Shown here piece by piece: positions 10,693-22,522 of a stretch of DNA of 64,000 nucleotides. Positions within the stretch are counted from its first letter, which is position 1. Every line of letters begins with the position of its first letter. The notes beneath the pieces are model-generated. The model searched no databases and was not told where the DNA came from. It saw nothing but the letters and a program-made list of their open reading frames with translations. The stretch spans positions 64,521,398 through 64,585,397 of the forward strand of contig NC_063168.1 in the NCBI RefSeq assembly GCF_023159225.1, read 5' to 3'. A program made the position numbers and the translations under genes. Source of the DNA: Perognathus longimembris pacificus. Lineage: Eukaryota; Chordata; Mammalia; Rodentia; Heteromyidae.

Positions 10693-11269
10693 CCCTCAAA
10701 ATTCATATACTTCACATATGTAAAATATATTAACTATATCTCAATACTTCTAATACACTAAATCCTTCCAGGATCAGTATAAAAGTCTAAAGTCCAAAGT
10801 TTCATCTACACATAATCTAAATCTGATATTATTAACACTTGAGTTGGAACTTACAGTTAGGCAAATTTCTTAAGAGTCAGTGTAATCAAATAAGTTGCAT
10901 GTTTCCAAAATTTCAGTGGTAGAATACCTATAAGATAGATGCTCCCATTCTAAAAGGGAGAAATAGGAAAGAGGAAAGAGATAACAGGCCCCAAGTAAAT
11001 CTAAACCCCAATAGGACAAAACCATATTGTATCTTAAGGCTTGAATAATACAGTAATCTTCTTTGATTGTTTCCTTCCTTTTGGATACTCTGAGAATGAA
11101 GGTTGAGTCCTTAAGATTTGAGTGGCTTTACTCACACAACTCTTTTGGTTGTAGCTTGTACTACAGCTCTTTTAGGTTGATGCCTCATGCATGTAGCTTT
11201 CTAGGACTAGATTTAAATGCTAATTGCTGTGCCATCCTGGAGTTTCAGGTTTGGTCCACTTTAGATTCC
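10693..11269. other. Unassigned unique sequence
   Basis: AT-rich. The 72-residue open frame near 11063 has no recognisable similarity. No repeat family recognised. Confidence 0.3.
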
Positions 11270-11705
11270 ACTTATGGATAAATATAATGCATTACTTCTG
11301 TAAAGTAAAATGTTGTTCAACAATAAAAAACTAATGAAATGCTAATTCTACCAATAACTTTGATGATACCCCAAAATTTAATTTAAAATTTGATGCAAAA
11401 AGTATACACTGTAAGATTCCATTTGTTTAAAAGTTAAGAACATGAAAGCTAATATATAGTTACTAAAAGTAGATTAGTGATTGTATCGAGCCAGGGATAG
11501 AGGAAAAGATGCCTTCAGAATGAACTCCAGAGAATTCTGTGCGTGGATTTAACAGTAATATTCAATTTTTTTTTCTGACATTAGTTTGACTGGGTGTGTA
11601 TTTGACTGGTTGTACAGAGGCATAGATCTGTGAAAACTCATCAGAGTTTATACCTAAAATGGATGAAGGCTATGTAAAGCATATGTCAATAGACTGTTTA
11701 AAAGA
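11270..11705 (+). repeat. Ancient L1M-type LINE 3' region
   Basis: Matches the familiar order of old L1M 3' ends: 'caacaataaaaaactaatg' near 11320, 'gtaagattccatttg' near 11412, a 'gtagattagtgattg' segment near 11470, and a 'ctgtgaaaactcatcagag' segment near 11629 leading to a short terminus. Non-coding and heavily mutated. Confidence 0.65.
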
Positions 11706-12502
11706 AACCTTCAAATTTCAAGGGACTGAGTAGACCAAGCTGTCATAGCTTAATGACATTCTTAGAACAGTAAAAATCATGTTCTTGTTTACTTTTGAGC
11801 ACTATTTTGAAATAGTTGACCAATCTACATTATGATATTTCTCTGTATTTTTCCACAACTGTTTGACATGAAGGAACCTAAATGAAACTGTAGCCTTTTT
11901 TAAGGGATGCAGACATAGACTACAATCTCATCTCAGGGTCAACCTACATTATGTTAAGTGAGCCCAATGATGGGTGTGAACATGTGTGTTAGATGAGAAA
12001 AAGAATTGATTACTTAACTACATACTTGACTAGCTTATGGATGAGGATGACTGATAGCATTTTTCACATAGGAGTGCAGTAGTGTGTCCCAACTTTCTGT
12101 GGTTTCTATTAAGAACGAATCTAATTTTCTCTTGACTCAGGGTGGATTTATGATAGTTTCAACCCAAATTGTCACAAGTGATACTACGCTTCTAAGAGTC
12201 AATCGTAGCACACAATCTAGCTTTTACTTTGATTCCTGGAATCGTCTCCCGTGCACTTGCATCAGTATGGACACTTCTGTGCTGTAAAGAAGTCAAGCCC
12301 ATATGAAAAGACTGAGAAATAACATTGATTATATTTTCATCATTCAGCTCATCTCAGTCAAGGCATAGCCATGTGACTAGAAAAACTTAAGAGAGTGCTA
12401 GTTACCAGTAGGAGTCTATTCCACCACTAACTTCCTTTTTAAGATTCTAGATATGATGGATAGAGAGCATTGTTCTTATTGAGCCTCGTCCCAATTCTTG
12501 TC
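11706..12502. other. Unassigned unique sequence
   Basis: No exon or repeat recognised. Confidence 0.3.
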
Positions 12503-12839
12503 TATTATGGACTAAATGTTGCATTCTTTCCAACTTCATATGTTGCAACCTGTCTCCATTTGTCAGAGGAAGGTACTTTAGGAGGTAATGAGGTCAAGAT
12601 AATGGAGTGCTCATGTGACTTTTGTCTTTATGAGAGGCACAGAGCTTGCTTCCTCTATGTGCTCTGCCACATGTGACTACAATCAAAAATCCATCCCATA
12701 TGAACGAGAAGTCAGGGCTTCATTCAAGGCACTGATGCTTGGATCTGGATTGCTCAGCTTTCAGAACCGTGAGAATAAATTTCTGTGATTTGAACCAGCC
12801 AATCTATGCTATGTTATTACAGATACCCAGACTAAGATA
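12503..12839 (+). repeat. MaLR (MST/MLT1-like) LTR, near complete
   Basis: Begins with 'tattatggactaaatgttgc' (12503-12522), then 'acttcatatgttgcaacctg', a 'taggaggtaatgaggtcaag' segment, and ends with 'agaaccgtgagaataaattt' near 12763, 'ccaatctatgctatg' and 'cagactaaga'. That is the full motif order of a MaLR LTR, including the AATAAA-like polyadenylation region. No internal region follows, so it is a solo LTR. Confidence 0.8.
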
Positions 12840-13255
12840 TTGTCCTACAAAATCTTTGAACATAATAAAACAATGCTTTTAATCTGCCAAGTTTATCATT
12901 ATAAAGTAGAAACAATTGAAATAGAATTGTAGCACCCCAGTTGGGGGTGTGCTGATTTAAAAAACTTACAACTTTGGCTTCAGAATTGGAGTGCTGGCAT
13001 AAGCTAGAAGATCTTGAATGTCAGTTATGCAACTTAGTGAGTGAAAGCAGAAGCAATTTGAGAATATTATTTATAAACTCTAGACAGGTCTCGGAAAGGC
13101 TATCAGGATAGAGAGGAAATTGTTACTGGAGATGAGCAAACAAATGACCCCTGTTGTGCCCTGGCAGAAATGTCACAAACACTGTCATTTGTGCTGATTT
13201 GATAAATATAATATTTATCTAATTAAATAATGCATTTATCTTAGAATATTTTAAG
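12840..13255. other. Unassigned AT-rich sequence
   Basis: Nothing recognisable apart from AT-rich texture. Confidence 0.3.
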
Positions 13256-13515
13256 CAGACTTTGTAATTATCCTAGGTTTTGATTTTATTTTTTAATTTT
13301 TTATGTATATGTATATATATTATTGTAAAGATGATGTACAGAGCGGTTACAGTTACATAAGTAAGGAAATGAGTACAATTCTTGTCTCACATTGCTACCC
13401 TATCTCTGGTTTTCTCCCACTATCTCTCTCACTGCCTCCCTGACTCCTTCCCCCTCCCAAATTGTGCTTTAATTCTTTTAAAATAGAAAACAAAAGGAAA
13501 AAATGAGCAAAAAGT
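13256..13515 (-). repeat. Geomyoid L1 3' UTR end
   Basis: On the minus strand it has a G-rich purine stretch (complement of the C-rich 13410-13460 segment), a 'gtactcatttccttacttat' segment, 'gtaaccgctctgtacatca', and an A/T-rich end. This is the same terminal signature as five other L1 ends in the window. It is 5'-truncated. An IDL-Geo SINE sits at its upstream side and may have inserted into it. Confidence 0.75.
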
Positions 13516-13527
13516 AGAAGCTGTACT

Positions 13528-13725
13528 TTTTTTTTTTCCCCTCCTGGGGCTTGGACTCAGGGACTGAGCACTGTCCCCGGCTTCTTTTTGCTCAAGGCTA
13601 GTACTCTACCCCTTGAGCCACAGCATCACTTCTGGCTTTTTCTGTTGATGTGGTGCTGAGGAATCAAACTCAAGGCTTTGTGTATGCTAGGCAAGTACTC
13701 TACTGCTAAGCCACTTTCCCAGCCC
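13528..13725 (-). repeat. IDL-Geo dimeric SINE with TSD
   Basis: Read on the minus strand: gggctggga start, ID-like A box (gtggcttagcagtagagtac) and B box (gagtttgattcctc), a caccacat linker, then the Geo monomer ending 'agccccaggagg' and a poly(A) tail (plus-strand T run 13527-13536). A perfect 12-bp target-site duplication, agaagctgtact, is at 13516-13527 and 13726-13737. Pol III non-autonomous retroposon mobilised by L1. Confidence 0.95.
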
Positions 13726-13737
13726 AGAAGCTGTACT

Positions 13738-14159
13738 ATTTCTAAGCAAAATTTCAAGGCAATATTGAAAGCACCAGGGTTATCTAAGCTTGAAAACCAA
13801 ACTATTTCCCACTCCTCTGTCTCTGTCAGCAAAACTATTTTTCTTTGAAATAAGAAAGGATCTTAAGGAAAAATCAAATCTGCCACCCTATCACAACTTG
13901 TTAGGCTGAAGTTGAAGCTTAAATTGTAACTGCTAGACTCTATGTTAAGACTACAGGATAATTGAAAGAGATGTTATATCACCCTTTCGGACGAACAAAT
14001 GCCCATTCAAGAATCTTAAAGACATCTCTGCTTAGTGTCTCTACCAAATGATGAATTTCAAAGGGCTATAAGGACATTTTGTCACAACAGAGGAAGTCCC
14101 AAAAGAGAACTTACCCTTAAGAGAGTGGTAGACAATGCATGTTTCTTCACCTAGTTTTA
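13738..14159. other. Unassigned unique sequence
   Basis: No exon or repeat recognised. Confidence 0.3.
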
Positions 14160-14558
14160 TAAACGGATACAACTAAACCCTTCAATGTTTTTAGGAGTAT
14201 TATTTTTCATCAGTTTGGAGCAAAAGAGACAAACAGGTGGTATTAAAACCACTTTCCTCACCACTGTTAGCTTTTCCCCCACCTTAACTCCTAGGCCTCT
14301 CCCACTAGCCCCCAGCTCCACCCAGACCTCAACTCCTTGCCCTAGAAGTATAGTTGGCCACTCCCACTCGCCACTCAGACCTACCTGCCTCCCCTCTAGC
14401 CCCAGAGTTACAAGCTTACACTTGGGCATGATGAAGACATCATATTGCTCCCTCTCCTGTAGGAGCAATATGGCCTCATAATAAACCTCTTTACAAACCT
14501 TCTTCTGTCTGTGACTGTCTCTGCATGGTCCCCTAGAATGGCTGGGACAAATTCTTCA
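14160..14558 (+). mobile_element. Retroviral-type LTR with R-region hairpin
   Basis: C-rich U3-like stretch (14275-14400) followed by a perfect 11-bp inverted repeat (14441-14451 and 14462-14472, 10-nt loop) and AATAAA at 14480-14485. Downstream sequence 'tctgtctgtgactgtctctg' (14504-14523) resembles a U5 region. A stem-loop close to the polyadenylation signal is common in retroviral R regions. No gag/pol/env is present. The start is poorly defined. The overlapping open frames on both strands here are not genes. Confidence 0.55.
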
Positions 14559-14987
14559 AACCCCAACTTTTTACTGGGAGAGAACAGGAGAGAAGGTTAT
14601 ATAGTTAAAAGAGAAGCTTATTTAGTTAAAAATGTAGACCATTTCTTAAGAAAGAAAGAGTTATCCAGAGAATGAAGGCAAAAGCCCTTAGCAGAAGTAG
14701 CACTAGAATCAAGTTTTAGAACTAAAAGGTACAGCAATTAACCTCCCATAAAAAAGACTGTGTCTTAGTAAAATAAACCCAGGAAGGCAACTGCTGACCT
14801 TCAGAATTTCTGTGAACTAGTGACTGTCAAGTGCATCCCAGAGTTATCTAAAGCATCTCTTTAGGTTTGCCTCAACATGACATTTTAAGTTTGAAAACAA
14901 ATCTTTTTTCTTTTTAGTTCGTCTTGTTGAGAGTATAACATATATCACAGTTACCAGAACTCTCAATATATCTAGATTCATTTGGTT
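14559..14987. other. Unassigned unique sequence
   Basis: Purine-rich, with no recognised exon or repeat. The first part could be the leader region of the preceding LTR element, but I see no clear primer-binding site. Confidence 0.3.
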
Positions 14988-15315
14988 TTTGATATTAAGG
15001 ATTGAATTAAGGACCTCACACCCAGTTGCACCACTTGAGCTATACCACCAGTCCTTTTGTTTTGGTTTGCTTTTAGTTTAGTTTTTTGTTCTTTAATTTG
15101 CTTTGAAATAGGGTTTTGTGAACTGGCCTTGGACCAAGATCCTTTTTTTAATTTTTTAAAATTTACTGAATTTTTATTAAATTCATGATAGACAGATGAC
15201 AATTACAGGCATCAGATAATGAGTACATTTCCTTTTGAACAGTATCTTCCTTTCTCTCACTCTCTTCTGCCACTTGAATAGCTGGGACTACAGGTTTATG
15301 TCACCAAGCCTGGCC
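14988..15315 (-). repeat. B1-dID SINE split by an L1 end
   Basis: On the minus strand a B1/7SL-like start (15315-15265: 'cctgtagtcccagctattca') is separated from the rest of the B1 body (about 15142-15100) by antisense L1 sequence. The dID tRNA-like monomer follows (complement of 'ccacttgagctataccacca' at 15031-15050). Older and more mutated than the Geo-bearing SINEs. Confidence 0.7.
15143..15255 (-). repeat. L1 3' end inserted in SINE
   Basis: The minus strand carries 'aaaaggaaatgtactcatta', a decayed 'gtaattgtcatctgtc' segment and an A-rich tail, the same terminal signature as the L1 copy at 39965. It breaks the B1 monomer. The tail (plus-strand T-rich 15143-15180) lies on the expected side. 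TSD not clear. Confidence 0.65.
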
Positions 15316-16314
15316 TACCCACTATAATTAAAACAACAAGATTCTGAAATGAGAGTAGTGTCATAGGATAAGACTTTGCAGTTTGGTTGTCACAGATAAA
15401 AGTCAGATATTTGTTAAAACAGATATTTTTTGGGAGAAGTGCTAAGCTCCTTCCTGACTTGGGCAGAGGTGATTGAGTGTTATATAGGATTAGAAGGGAA
15501 AGTGTGTGTGCTGGAGGTGGAGGTGGGTGGGAGGAGGGGTAATGGGTGGCAAGTGGGGGGCTCAAGAGGACAAATTACTGAGTGGCCAGTTTTAATAGGA
15601 TTAGGTGAGATGAGTCTGCTCCATGGCCAGCATGGAGATAAAATGGGAGACCTTCCCTATCTTTCCTGAGGATTACATTTCAAAAGAGTGACTTTCAGGT
15701 CCTACAAAAAGATATTCCTGAGTTCCAGGAGATACATATACATCTCAAAGGGATAGAGGAAAGATTCAGGCACCTGGTACTTTTCTTCACGGTAAAAGTT
15801 CAAAGAATGGAGGTCAGGAACCTGAGCTTGGTGTTGACTTGAAATACAATAAATTCTCCTGGGTTGGCATTTCTTGGGCAGGGCAGGCATTTTAGTCTTG
15901 GGCCCAGACGTTCTAGTGACAGGAGGAAGCATGTTGCTGGAAGCTTTTCTAGAGTTAAATGATGTCTCGGTTCAGAGGTTTGGATAAAAGGTACGTTACA
16001 CCCATGTCTTCTATAGTTTTCAGAGGATAAGTGGACGGGCATATGAGAGAAATGCAGATCATCGATGGCCAGAAGCCTAAAGGTGGTTATTTTAAAGCAT
16101 AGTCTATGCATTCTTTGATACGTCTTCTGATGAGAGAGGAAGTACTGTCCTCCTTTCGAGTCTGGTAAAGCACGTGTCTAGGAAGAAGAGAATGGCACAA
16201 ATGATGCTACAGACATGGGATGCCGGGTCATGGAAGTCTTCGTACTCAGAAGCCATCACTTGGGTGTTAAGCTTCCACATGAATTCTAATTTCTAGAAAA
16301 ATGGAAGTTAGACT
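15316..16314. other. Unassigned unique sequence
   Basis: Overlapping short open frames at 15430-15669, 15702-15932 and 15800-16111 lack recognisable similarity. A G-rich GGTGG/GGAGG stretch is at 15508-15560. No repeat recognised. Confidence 0.3.
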
Positions 16315-16431
16315 CTAGATATTGCTAGGCATCTCCAAGGCACTGTTAGAGGTAGAGGTCACTCAACAAATATTGGTAGAGTGAATGAAAACTGATTGGA
16401 TGAATGAATTAATAAATAAAATAATTAATGA
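16315..16431 (+). repeat. L2/MIR-type 3' end
   Basis: Carries 'actcaacaaatattggtaga' (16361-16380) followed by tandem GAATGA units and then AATAAATAAA, the typical terminal motif of L2 and MIR copies. Short remnant. Confidence 0.5.
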
Positions 16432-17088
16432 ATCTGTCTCGTGGAGAGTCCAAAGCTATGTTTGAATTTGAACAGAAGTTTTGTGAACATGAAAAGATGT
16501 TTAAATAATTAATGATAAACTCCTGAAGAGTGGCTTAAAAAGCACAACAGGTAAAACTTCCTAAGCTGTAGAGTGGTCTTATTGGGAATTTGGGTAATCC
16601 TGACATTGTTTAATGTATTTATTTTAATGAAAAGAGGAAAAGGTCAACTTGTTGCAAATAAAATAATTTTATTGATTCAATATCATTATAAATAATTGTG
16701 TGAGTAAGTCACTTTTATTTAATGTTGTTTATGAACTGTACCTCATGAAGAATATTTTCGTGATTCATTCACATAAATGGGAGATATTATTTAGAAGGCC
16801 CTTATACAGATAAGAAAATAAGGCCTGAAGAAGTTTTGTCCAAAAGACAACTTTAAGGATACTTTGACAAGAATTTTAGAAAGTGCTATCTTCTTTATGT
16901 ACTCAGAAACTGCTTTTAAAGTATATTACTTTATTTTAATAATTGATAAGCTTAACTTTGGAAAATTGAATCCCATAGAGACATTGTATTGTTCAGAGTT
17001 TCCTTTCATAGGTACGGCTCCCCCTTACTGCATTTTAAGACTTTCACCTAAATATTCCCTTCCTTTGATATATCCCAACAACTGAATA
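16432..17088. other. Unassigned AT-rich sequence
   Basis: No repeat or exon recognised. The 73-residue frame near 16864 has no recognisable similarity. Confidence 0.3.
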
Positions 17089-17101
17089 AGAGATAGCCAG
17101 A

Positions 17102-17310
17102 GGGCTGGGAATATGGCCTAGTGGTAGAGTGCTCTCCTTGTATACATGAAGCCCTGGATTCGATTCCCCAGCACCACATATATAGAAAACGGCCAGAAGT
17201 GGCGCTGTGGCTCAAGTGACAGAGTGCTAGCCTTGAGCGGGAAGAAGCCAGAGACAGTGCTCAGGCCCTGAGCCCAAGGCTCAGGACTGGCAAAAAAAAA
17301 AAAAAGAGAG
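17102..17310 (+). repeat. IDL-Geo dimeric SINE with TSD
   Basis: Full-length: gggctgggaatatgg start, A box 'tggcctagtggtagagtgct', B box 'ggattcgattcccc' (17157-17170), caccacatatata linker with A4, Geo monomer from ggccagaagtggcgctg to caggactggc, then an A14 tail grading into AG repeats. A perfect 13-bp TSD, agagatagccaga, is at 17089-17101 and 17311-17323. Confidence 0.96.
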
Positions 17311-17323
17311 AGAGATAGCCAGA

Positions 17324-17849
17324 CCAGGAGATGGAAAAGAAAATTTTATTCCACCGTAAGTGGGGGACTGGGTTTTAGAGTTGGGATATAGACCGTGGCC
17401 CCAAGTCTCTATAGCTCAGAGTATTGAAGCACAAAAATCACACATACCACATGCAAATGGTCAAAGCAAGTTAAAAACAGGTTAAGCAAGCCATTTACAG
17501 AAGCGGGATTTTGCGGTTAGGTTGACAAAATATTAACTCAACTTTTAGCCTTTCACCATACTTCCCAGATCAGTATAATTATACTCTGGAAATTTTGAAG
17601 TTTTTCTTTTAGTCACAACCGTCGGTCATTACATCCAAGCTGCTATTCCTTAGTCAAGCAAGCACATAGTTACAGAAGCAGAGTTAGCAGGTTAGTAGAA
17701 GAACCACATTCCACATTCTCTCACTGTCCAGTTTTCCATAAGGGCTTGGGTGACATTTACCAGGACATGTTCCCATTATTCAACTTATGTTTTGCCCTTC
17801 CCCTGGCCCACGACCTTGCCCATGCCTGCTGTTTCTAAGGACTCAAAGG
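17324..17849. other. Unassigned sequence
   Basis: A short 'aaaattttattcca' segment after the TSD hints at an antisense polyadenylation region, but no family is identified. Confidence 0.3.
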
Positions 17850-18140
17850 GGGGTTAACACTTTTCACTTGGTTTCTACACCTTGAAAAGTCTCACACACC
17901 TTCTCCAAATACATCCCTCCTTCTTGGCATTTTCCTTCTCCTTTACTTTTATCTCATTATTTCCATGGCGTTGATCACCTTTTAACATACTATATAAATT
18001 TCCTGTGTTTCTCTGTTTTCTACATGTGAATTTTACAGTCATGCTCATCTGCGCGTTTTGCTCACCAGCACAAAGCAAAGCAAAAGCAGAGGCAGATGCC
18101 AGGACACAGCAATTGCTCAGCTCCTAAGAGACGAATGACA
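17850..18140 (+). repeat. Probable L2 3' region
   Basis: Pyrimidine-rich stretch with 'accttttaacatactatata' near 17978 and an ending that lines up with the L2/MIR terminal motif (a ccaggacacag segment, an attgctca segment, then gaatgac). Degenerate; family by eye. Confidence 0.45.
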
Positions 18141-18186
18141 AAAGCATGCATGGGATAGCCTGGGATGAGACCCTGGGCGTTAAGGA

Positions 18187-18240
18187 TGGGCTGGGAATAT
18201 GGCCTAGTGGTAGAGTGCTTGCCATGCCTGGGCCGTAAGG
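18187..18240 (+). repeat. IDL monomer fragment
   Basis: Contains gggctgggaatatggcc followed by the A-box segment of the ID-like monomer. After about 18225 the sequence diverges and the B box, linker and Geo monomer are absent. A truncated SINE. Confidence 0.8.
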
Positions 18241-19010
18241 AGATTCTCTTCCAAGGAGACAACTGTAAGCCCCAAATTTCAGTAGATAAATTCACTACTG
18301 TGGCTGCTTCTCTCTCTCTTTTAGCAACTAGTAGTTTTAGTTATATTCTTTCTTTCTCTCCTATGACTGTCCAATGTTTCTGTTTAGATTCCTTTGCATA
18401 TCCTCCCCAATATCTTTTAAAATATCAAGTCACTAATTTTTAAAATCTTTTTCACTGAAAATAAAGCATGTACCAGAAGTACCTCACAGTGTTTTTACTC
18501 TGCACTTTTTGGGTCAAACTCTCATCTAGTCTGTGTTCTGTAGGGTGCTTTACTCCAACTCCCCAGGGCTATGCTTTGCTCTTCCCTTAAAACACCATCA
18601 GATCTTGAGGGCTTATGTTGACTTAAAGGATATGTTTCTGTCTACTCCTTCTCACCTTTACAGTAACTTTTAGTAAGGGAAAAAGTTCTAGTTCTTGAAT
18701 TTCCTGCATGGGTAATAAAAACAGCAACTAAGGTCAATAATCTGGTGAAGCAGGTGTGTTTGGTTTGCTCCAAATATGTGAGCACTTCTTTCCTTTTGGG
18801 ACAAGGTGCTAGCAGCAACATTTCAGAGTAGGTCAAATTTGTGCAAGAAAGTAACTATATGGGAAGATAAAACTGTAGATTGAGATGAGTTAGACAAGAA
18901 CAAGTCCTGTTTTCAATGTAAAGTATGACCACCTTTACATGACCTTAAGAAGAATAGAATCTGATGCAGTAAGAAATTACGTCCATCAACACAATTCTCT
19001 ACCCACATAT
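18241..19010. other. Unassigned unique sequence
   Basis: No repeat or exon recognised. Confidence 0.3.
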
Positions 19011-19132
19011 GCAAAACACATGCACACACACAAATATACAAACACATAGTCAAGCAGAAACACATACAGTCATGTGAACACACATATACAAGCATATGAA
19101 TGCACACATATACAAGCACATACAAAGTGAAC
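19011..19132 (+). repeat. CA-rich degenerate tandem repeat
   Basis: Imperfect CACACATA/ATACAAGCA units; a roughly 22-24 bp unit is repeated around 19078-19125. It explains the cysteine/valine-rich minus-strand open frame. Confidence 0.75.
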
Positions 19133-20864
19133 AAAAATACAGCTCACACCCATAGATAATAGTAAGAGTGCAGGAGACATTTTCTATTTTTCAGAATTAT
19201 AAGCAAACCTTTTGTAAGGAGGGTAAACTGTCAGTGGCTCAGATCACAGAGTATTTTTGGTTGTTGATGTCAGTGATGTACTTTGTTACTAGTTGTATCA
19301 GATTTAATTGATGTGACTATATTTAGCTATTATTTGTGTTATGGTTTTTGATTTTACTTTTACTTTTTTCTCATTTTTGCTTTGTTTACATTCTTCCTAT
19401 TGTCGAATTTATTGTTCTTTTACGGTAATACATTTATCTACTTATTATACTGTCACAACATGTGTTTGGAAATGAATTTCCTTAATTTTTAGATTGCTGT
19501 TAAGTTATTTTTCAAAATAAAAACGAATTATGCTTCCTCCACTTGTGAAGAATAAAATAGCTAGTAATCAAGTAAAACTATCATAGGAATAGGACTGGGT
19601 TCTACTTCTAAATATATTCAGAGAAATTGCTAGCCTACTAATATTCTATTAATCGAAAAGCTTTCTAAAGTAAACACAAACCCCCAAAATTGACAAAATC
19701 TACCATTATTGGTAAAAACTTATCTCAAAAATAAAAATGTAAAGAACTTAGATAAGGTGGCATAATTGATCTATGTTAAATCATAAGGTTTGTAAATGTA
19801 GAAGAAAAATCTAGGCACTCTAAGTAAAAGGATTAATACCATTTCTATTCTCAGAGTCTTATTTAATTACTTAAATTCCCACTATTAGAATAAGACCTTT
19901 AAAAAGTAATGAGGGTAAAGATTATAACAGATGACATCAAATTAATAAAAAAAATAGAGTAAGCTAAAATGTACTGAGTATAGGATATTAGGAGATTCAT
20001 AAGATACATGTTCCAAATAAATCATGCACTAAAAAAGGAAACTGATATTCTTTCACATCAGTAATAAAAAATGTAAACTATATGAATGTATTCAAAATTA
20101 GAAATAAAAAAGGATTATATACTTTACATTGTAAAGTGGAATTTTAAGTTCCCAAAGGCCTGAGCAAGGAAAGCAGTCTTAATGTAAAAATGGAGGAGGT
20201 AATGTCTTTGCACTTTCTCTGAAATCTTTTATAAATGTGTGAGGCATGGAACACCTTAAGAAATGAACGGAGCAATGATGATCAATTCCATAGTTTTTTG
20301 TTCTATTTTATTTAACAATTAGTGTTACTCACAAGTTAGACATCCAATCTTTCCTCCATGACCTGTTTAGCATTTGCCTTTATTCCTTCTATTGTTCTTC
20401 TGCATTTCTTCTTGTATTTTTAAATGGAGTAGCAATAATGCTCATTGTGCAATTGTGCCTTTTTCATTTGTAAAAATACATTACCTCCTCTTACTTAATG
20501 GTGCAGCTGCTCTGTATTATTTATTTAAAATAGATTTCAGAGGAGCTCTAAAGTCTTTTTGGATGTCCTTTTAAAAGGTGGAAAATCTTTGCAAGTCAAC
20601 TTTAGTTCAGATCTGTTTCTTGAATTGTTGTTCTTTTGTGCTACCAAATGTTTTCTTGTTCCCACACTGATATCTGCTTCAACTATGAATTTGAATAAGG
20701 ATCCTCAGTAGATCCTATTGTGTTCACTCACTTGTATCAGATGGTATTGAGTAATGATCTTAAATTGTTGATGTTTTAGAAGCCCTTTATAATTTTTATC
20801 AGGCTTTCTTAAGCATTCTTTTGTTGTTGGATGTTTTCTCTCTCCACCCCACCCACCTTTGCCA
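19133..20864. other. Unassigned AT-rich sequence
   Basis: Strongly AT-rich, with no SINE, LTR or exon recognised. It could contain very old L1 sequence. Confidence 0.3.
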
Positions 20865-21052
20865 TCAAAGATTTGAGTTTGAGGCCTCATACTTGTTAAG
20901 TACATGCCCTATTACTTGAACCACACCTGCAGCCCTTTTGTTTTACTGGATAAGGTTTCATGATTTAGCCCAGTACCAGCCTCAGACCCTCTTTCTCCTG
21001 CTACAGGCTCCCAGTAGCTGAGATCACAAGTATGCACAACTATGTCAGCTGT
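20865..21052 (-). repeat. B1-dID dimeric SINE
   Basis: The minus strand shows a B1-like left half (gtgatctcagctactgggag near 21027-21008) and a tRNA-like dID right half with A-box segment 'gtggttcaagtaatagggca' and B-box segment 'gaggcctcaaactcaaatc'. Heavily substituted compared with the IDL-Geo copies, so older. Confidence 0.7.
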
Positions 21053-22216
21053 ATTTATTTTGGTGTAGTCTTGCTGTTTGTTATTTGACATGGAAGCACA
21101 ATCATATGTCTTTTTGCCTCCTAAGGAACTGGTTTTACAGGTTTGCATCTCCATACACAGCTTCTTCTTAAGCCTTCTTTAACCACAATATCAGCCCATT
21201 TGTAAGGTCTTAAAGCCCACTGCTTAGTTTCAGTCGGGCTGCAAGGACAATACTTGTGAGTGGCTAATTCACCATAGGCTGCCTAAGCACGGTCGGACAA
21301 TCTAGTGAAAGCTGCTGCTCCCAGCTAAGAAATGGGACATAAATAATTCATTCCCCAGATATACTTTAAAAATTTATAGAAGTTAAAATTCAAGAATCAT
21401 TTGAATGATAATGCTAGCGGAGAAAATTCTGTGACAATGGTTTTGTGAAGAAGAAAAAAAATGAAGTCACATAGAGGAGAAAAATAAGGAAGATAGAAAG
21501 AATAAGATTAAAACACAAGGTTTAGAGAAGCCTAACAAACCATGCAGAATGTACAAATAATAGCAAAACACAAAATCAGTTATCAGATCTGATGAATACA
21601 AAAAGAGAAGTCTCAGATATGAAAAACAAATATGACTGGGAATGCAGGAACGGTGTCAGGAGAATACTAGCATACCAATTAGAAAAATCTTATCTTTCTG
21701 GAATAGGATCACAATGAGGGAATAGTTTTAAAGAAGAGATGATTGTGGTCCTGCTCTGTACATGTTAAAGCAGATTTACACTATAACTGTGAGGAAGTTG
21801 TCAAAGGAAATCACAAATAATTACTGTGTAATGTATAAAAACATACCAACAAAGAATCCTAATGAGGGAGCTGATGTTTAATTTCATCAGCACATTGTAT
21901 TTGTGCCCTAAGAAATATCATGCTCACTTGGATGATGTAGATCTATGAGGAAACAGATCAAGAGAGCTACAACCTCCACAACTTTTAGTCACTTGTCCAT
22001 TAAGTATATACATAAGTAAAGTGGACATATTCATGAGTTAATCGATACCCAAAAGCTCCCAACTGCCTAATATTCAGACACAATTGTGGGAAATATCATT
22101 AATTATGTTTAATCAAAGAACCTCAGATGTACTCATTTAGTCACTGTACTGCTTTTTCATACCTATTTGTTCAGGCAATTCTATCCTATAGTGTGAATGA
22201 TATTTGCTATTGGCTT
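21053..22216. other. Unassigned AT-rich sequence
   Basis: No repeat or exon recognised. Confidence 0.3.
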
Positions 22217-22236
22217 CTGTGTGTGTGTGTGTGTGT
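22217..22236 (+). repeat. (TG)n microsatellite
   Basis: Short TG run abutting the 3' end of the following SINE, in the place of its tail. Confidence 0.9.
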
Positions 22237-22457
22237 ACTGATCCTGGGTCTTGAACTCATGGCCTGAGTGTGGTACCTGAGTTGCTCAATGTTAGCACTT
22301 TACCACTTGAGACACAGTCCCATTTCTGGCTTTTTTGGGGGGTAGTTAATAGGATATTCTCACGGCTTTCCTGTTTGGGCTAGCTTCGAATCACGATCCT
22401 CAGAACTCAGTCTCCTAAGTACTTAGGATTGCAGGTGTGAGCCACCGGTGCCCAGTT
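22237..22457 (-). repeat. B1-Geo dimeric SINE
   Basis: The minus strand begins ggcaccggtggctcacacct, passes 'ctgagttctgaggatcgtg' and 'aggaaagccgtgagaatatc', then enters the Geo monomer ('gactgtgtctcaagtggtaa' A-box-like segment) and ends 'atgagttcaagacccaggat'. A complete dimer of a 7SL-derived left monomer and Geo right monomer. Confidence 0.92.
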
Positions 22458-22522
22458 TATCCTTGTACCTATATAAGCTATTTTCCTCAAAATATTTGTC
22501 ACTTGACATAAGTCTTGATTTT

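Noticed and set aside
14157..14481. Overlapping open frames on both strands
   Set aside because: They fall in a C-rich LTR U3-like region with no retroviral protein similarity recognised.
19011..19132. Spaced CA-rich repeats as a CRISPR-like array
   Set aside because: Imperfect tandem microsatellite without conserved repeat/spacer structure, in a mammalian genome context.
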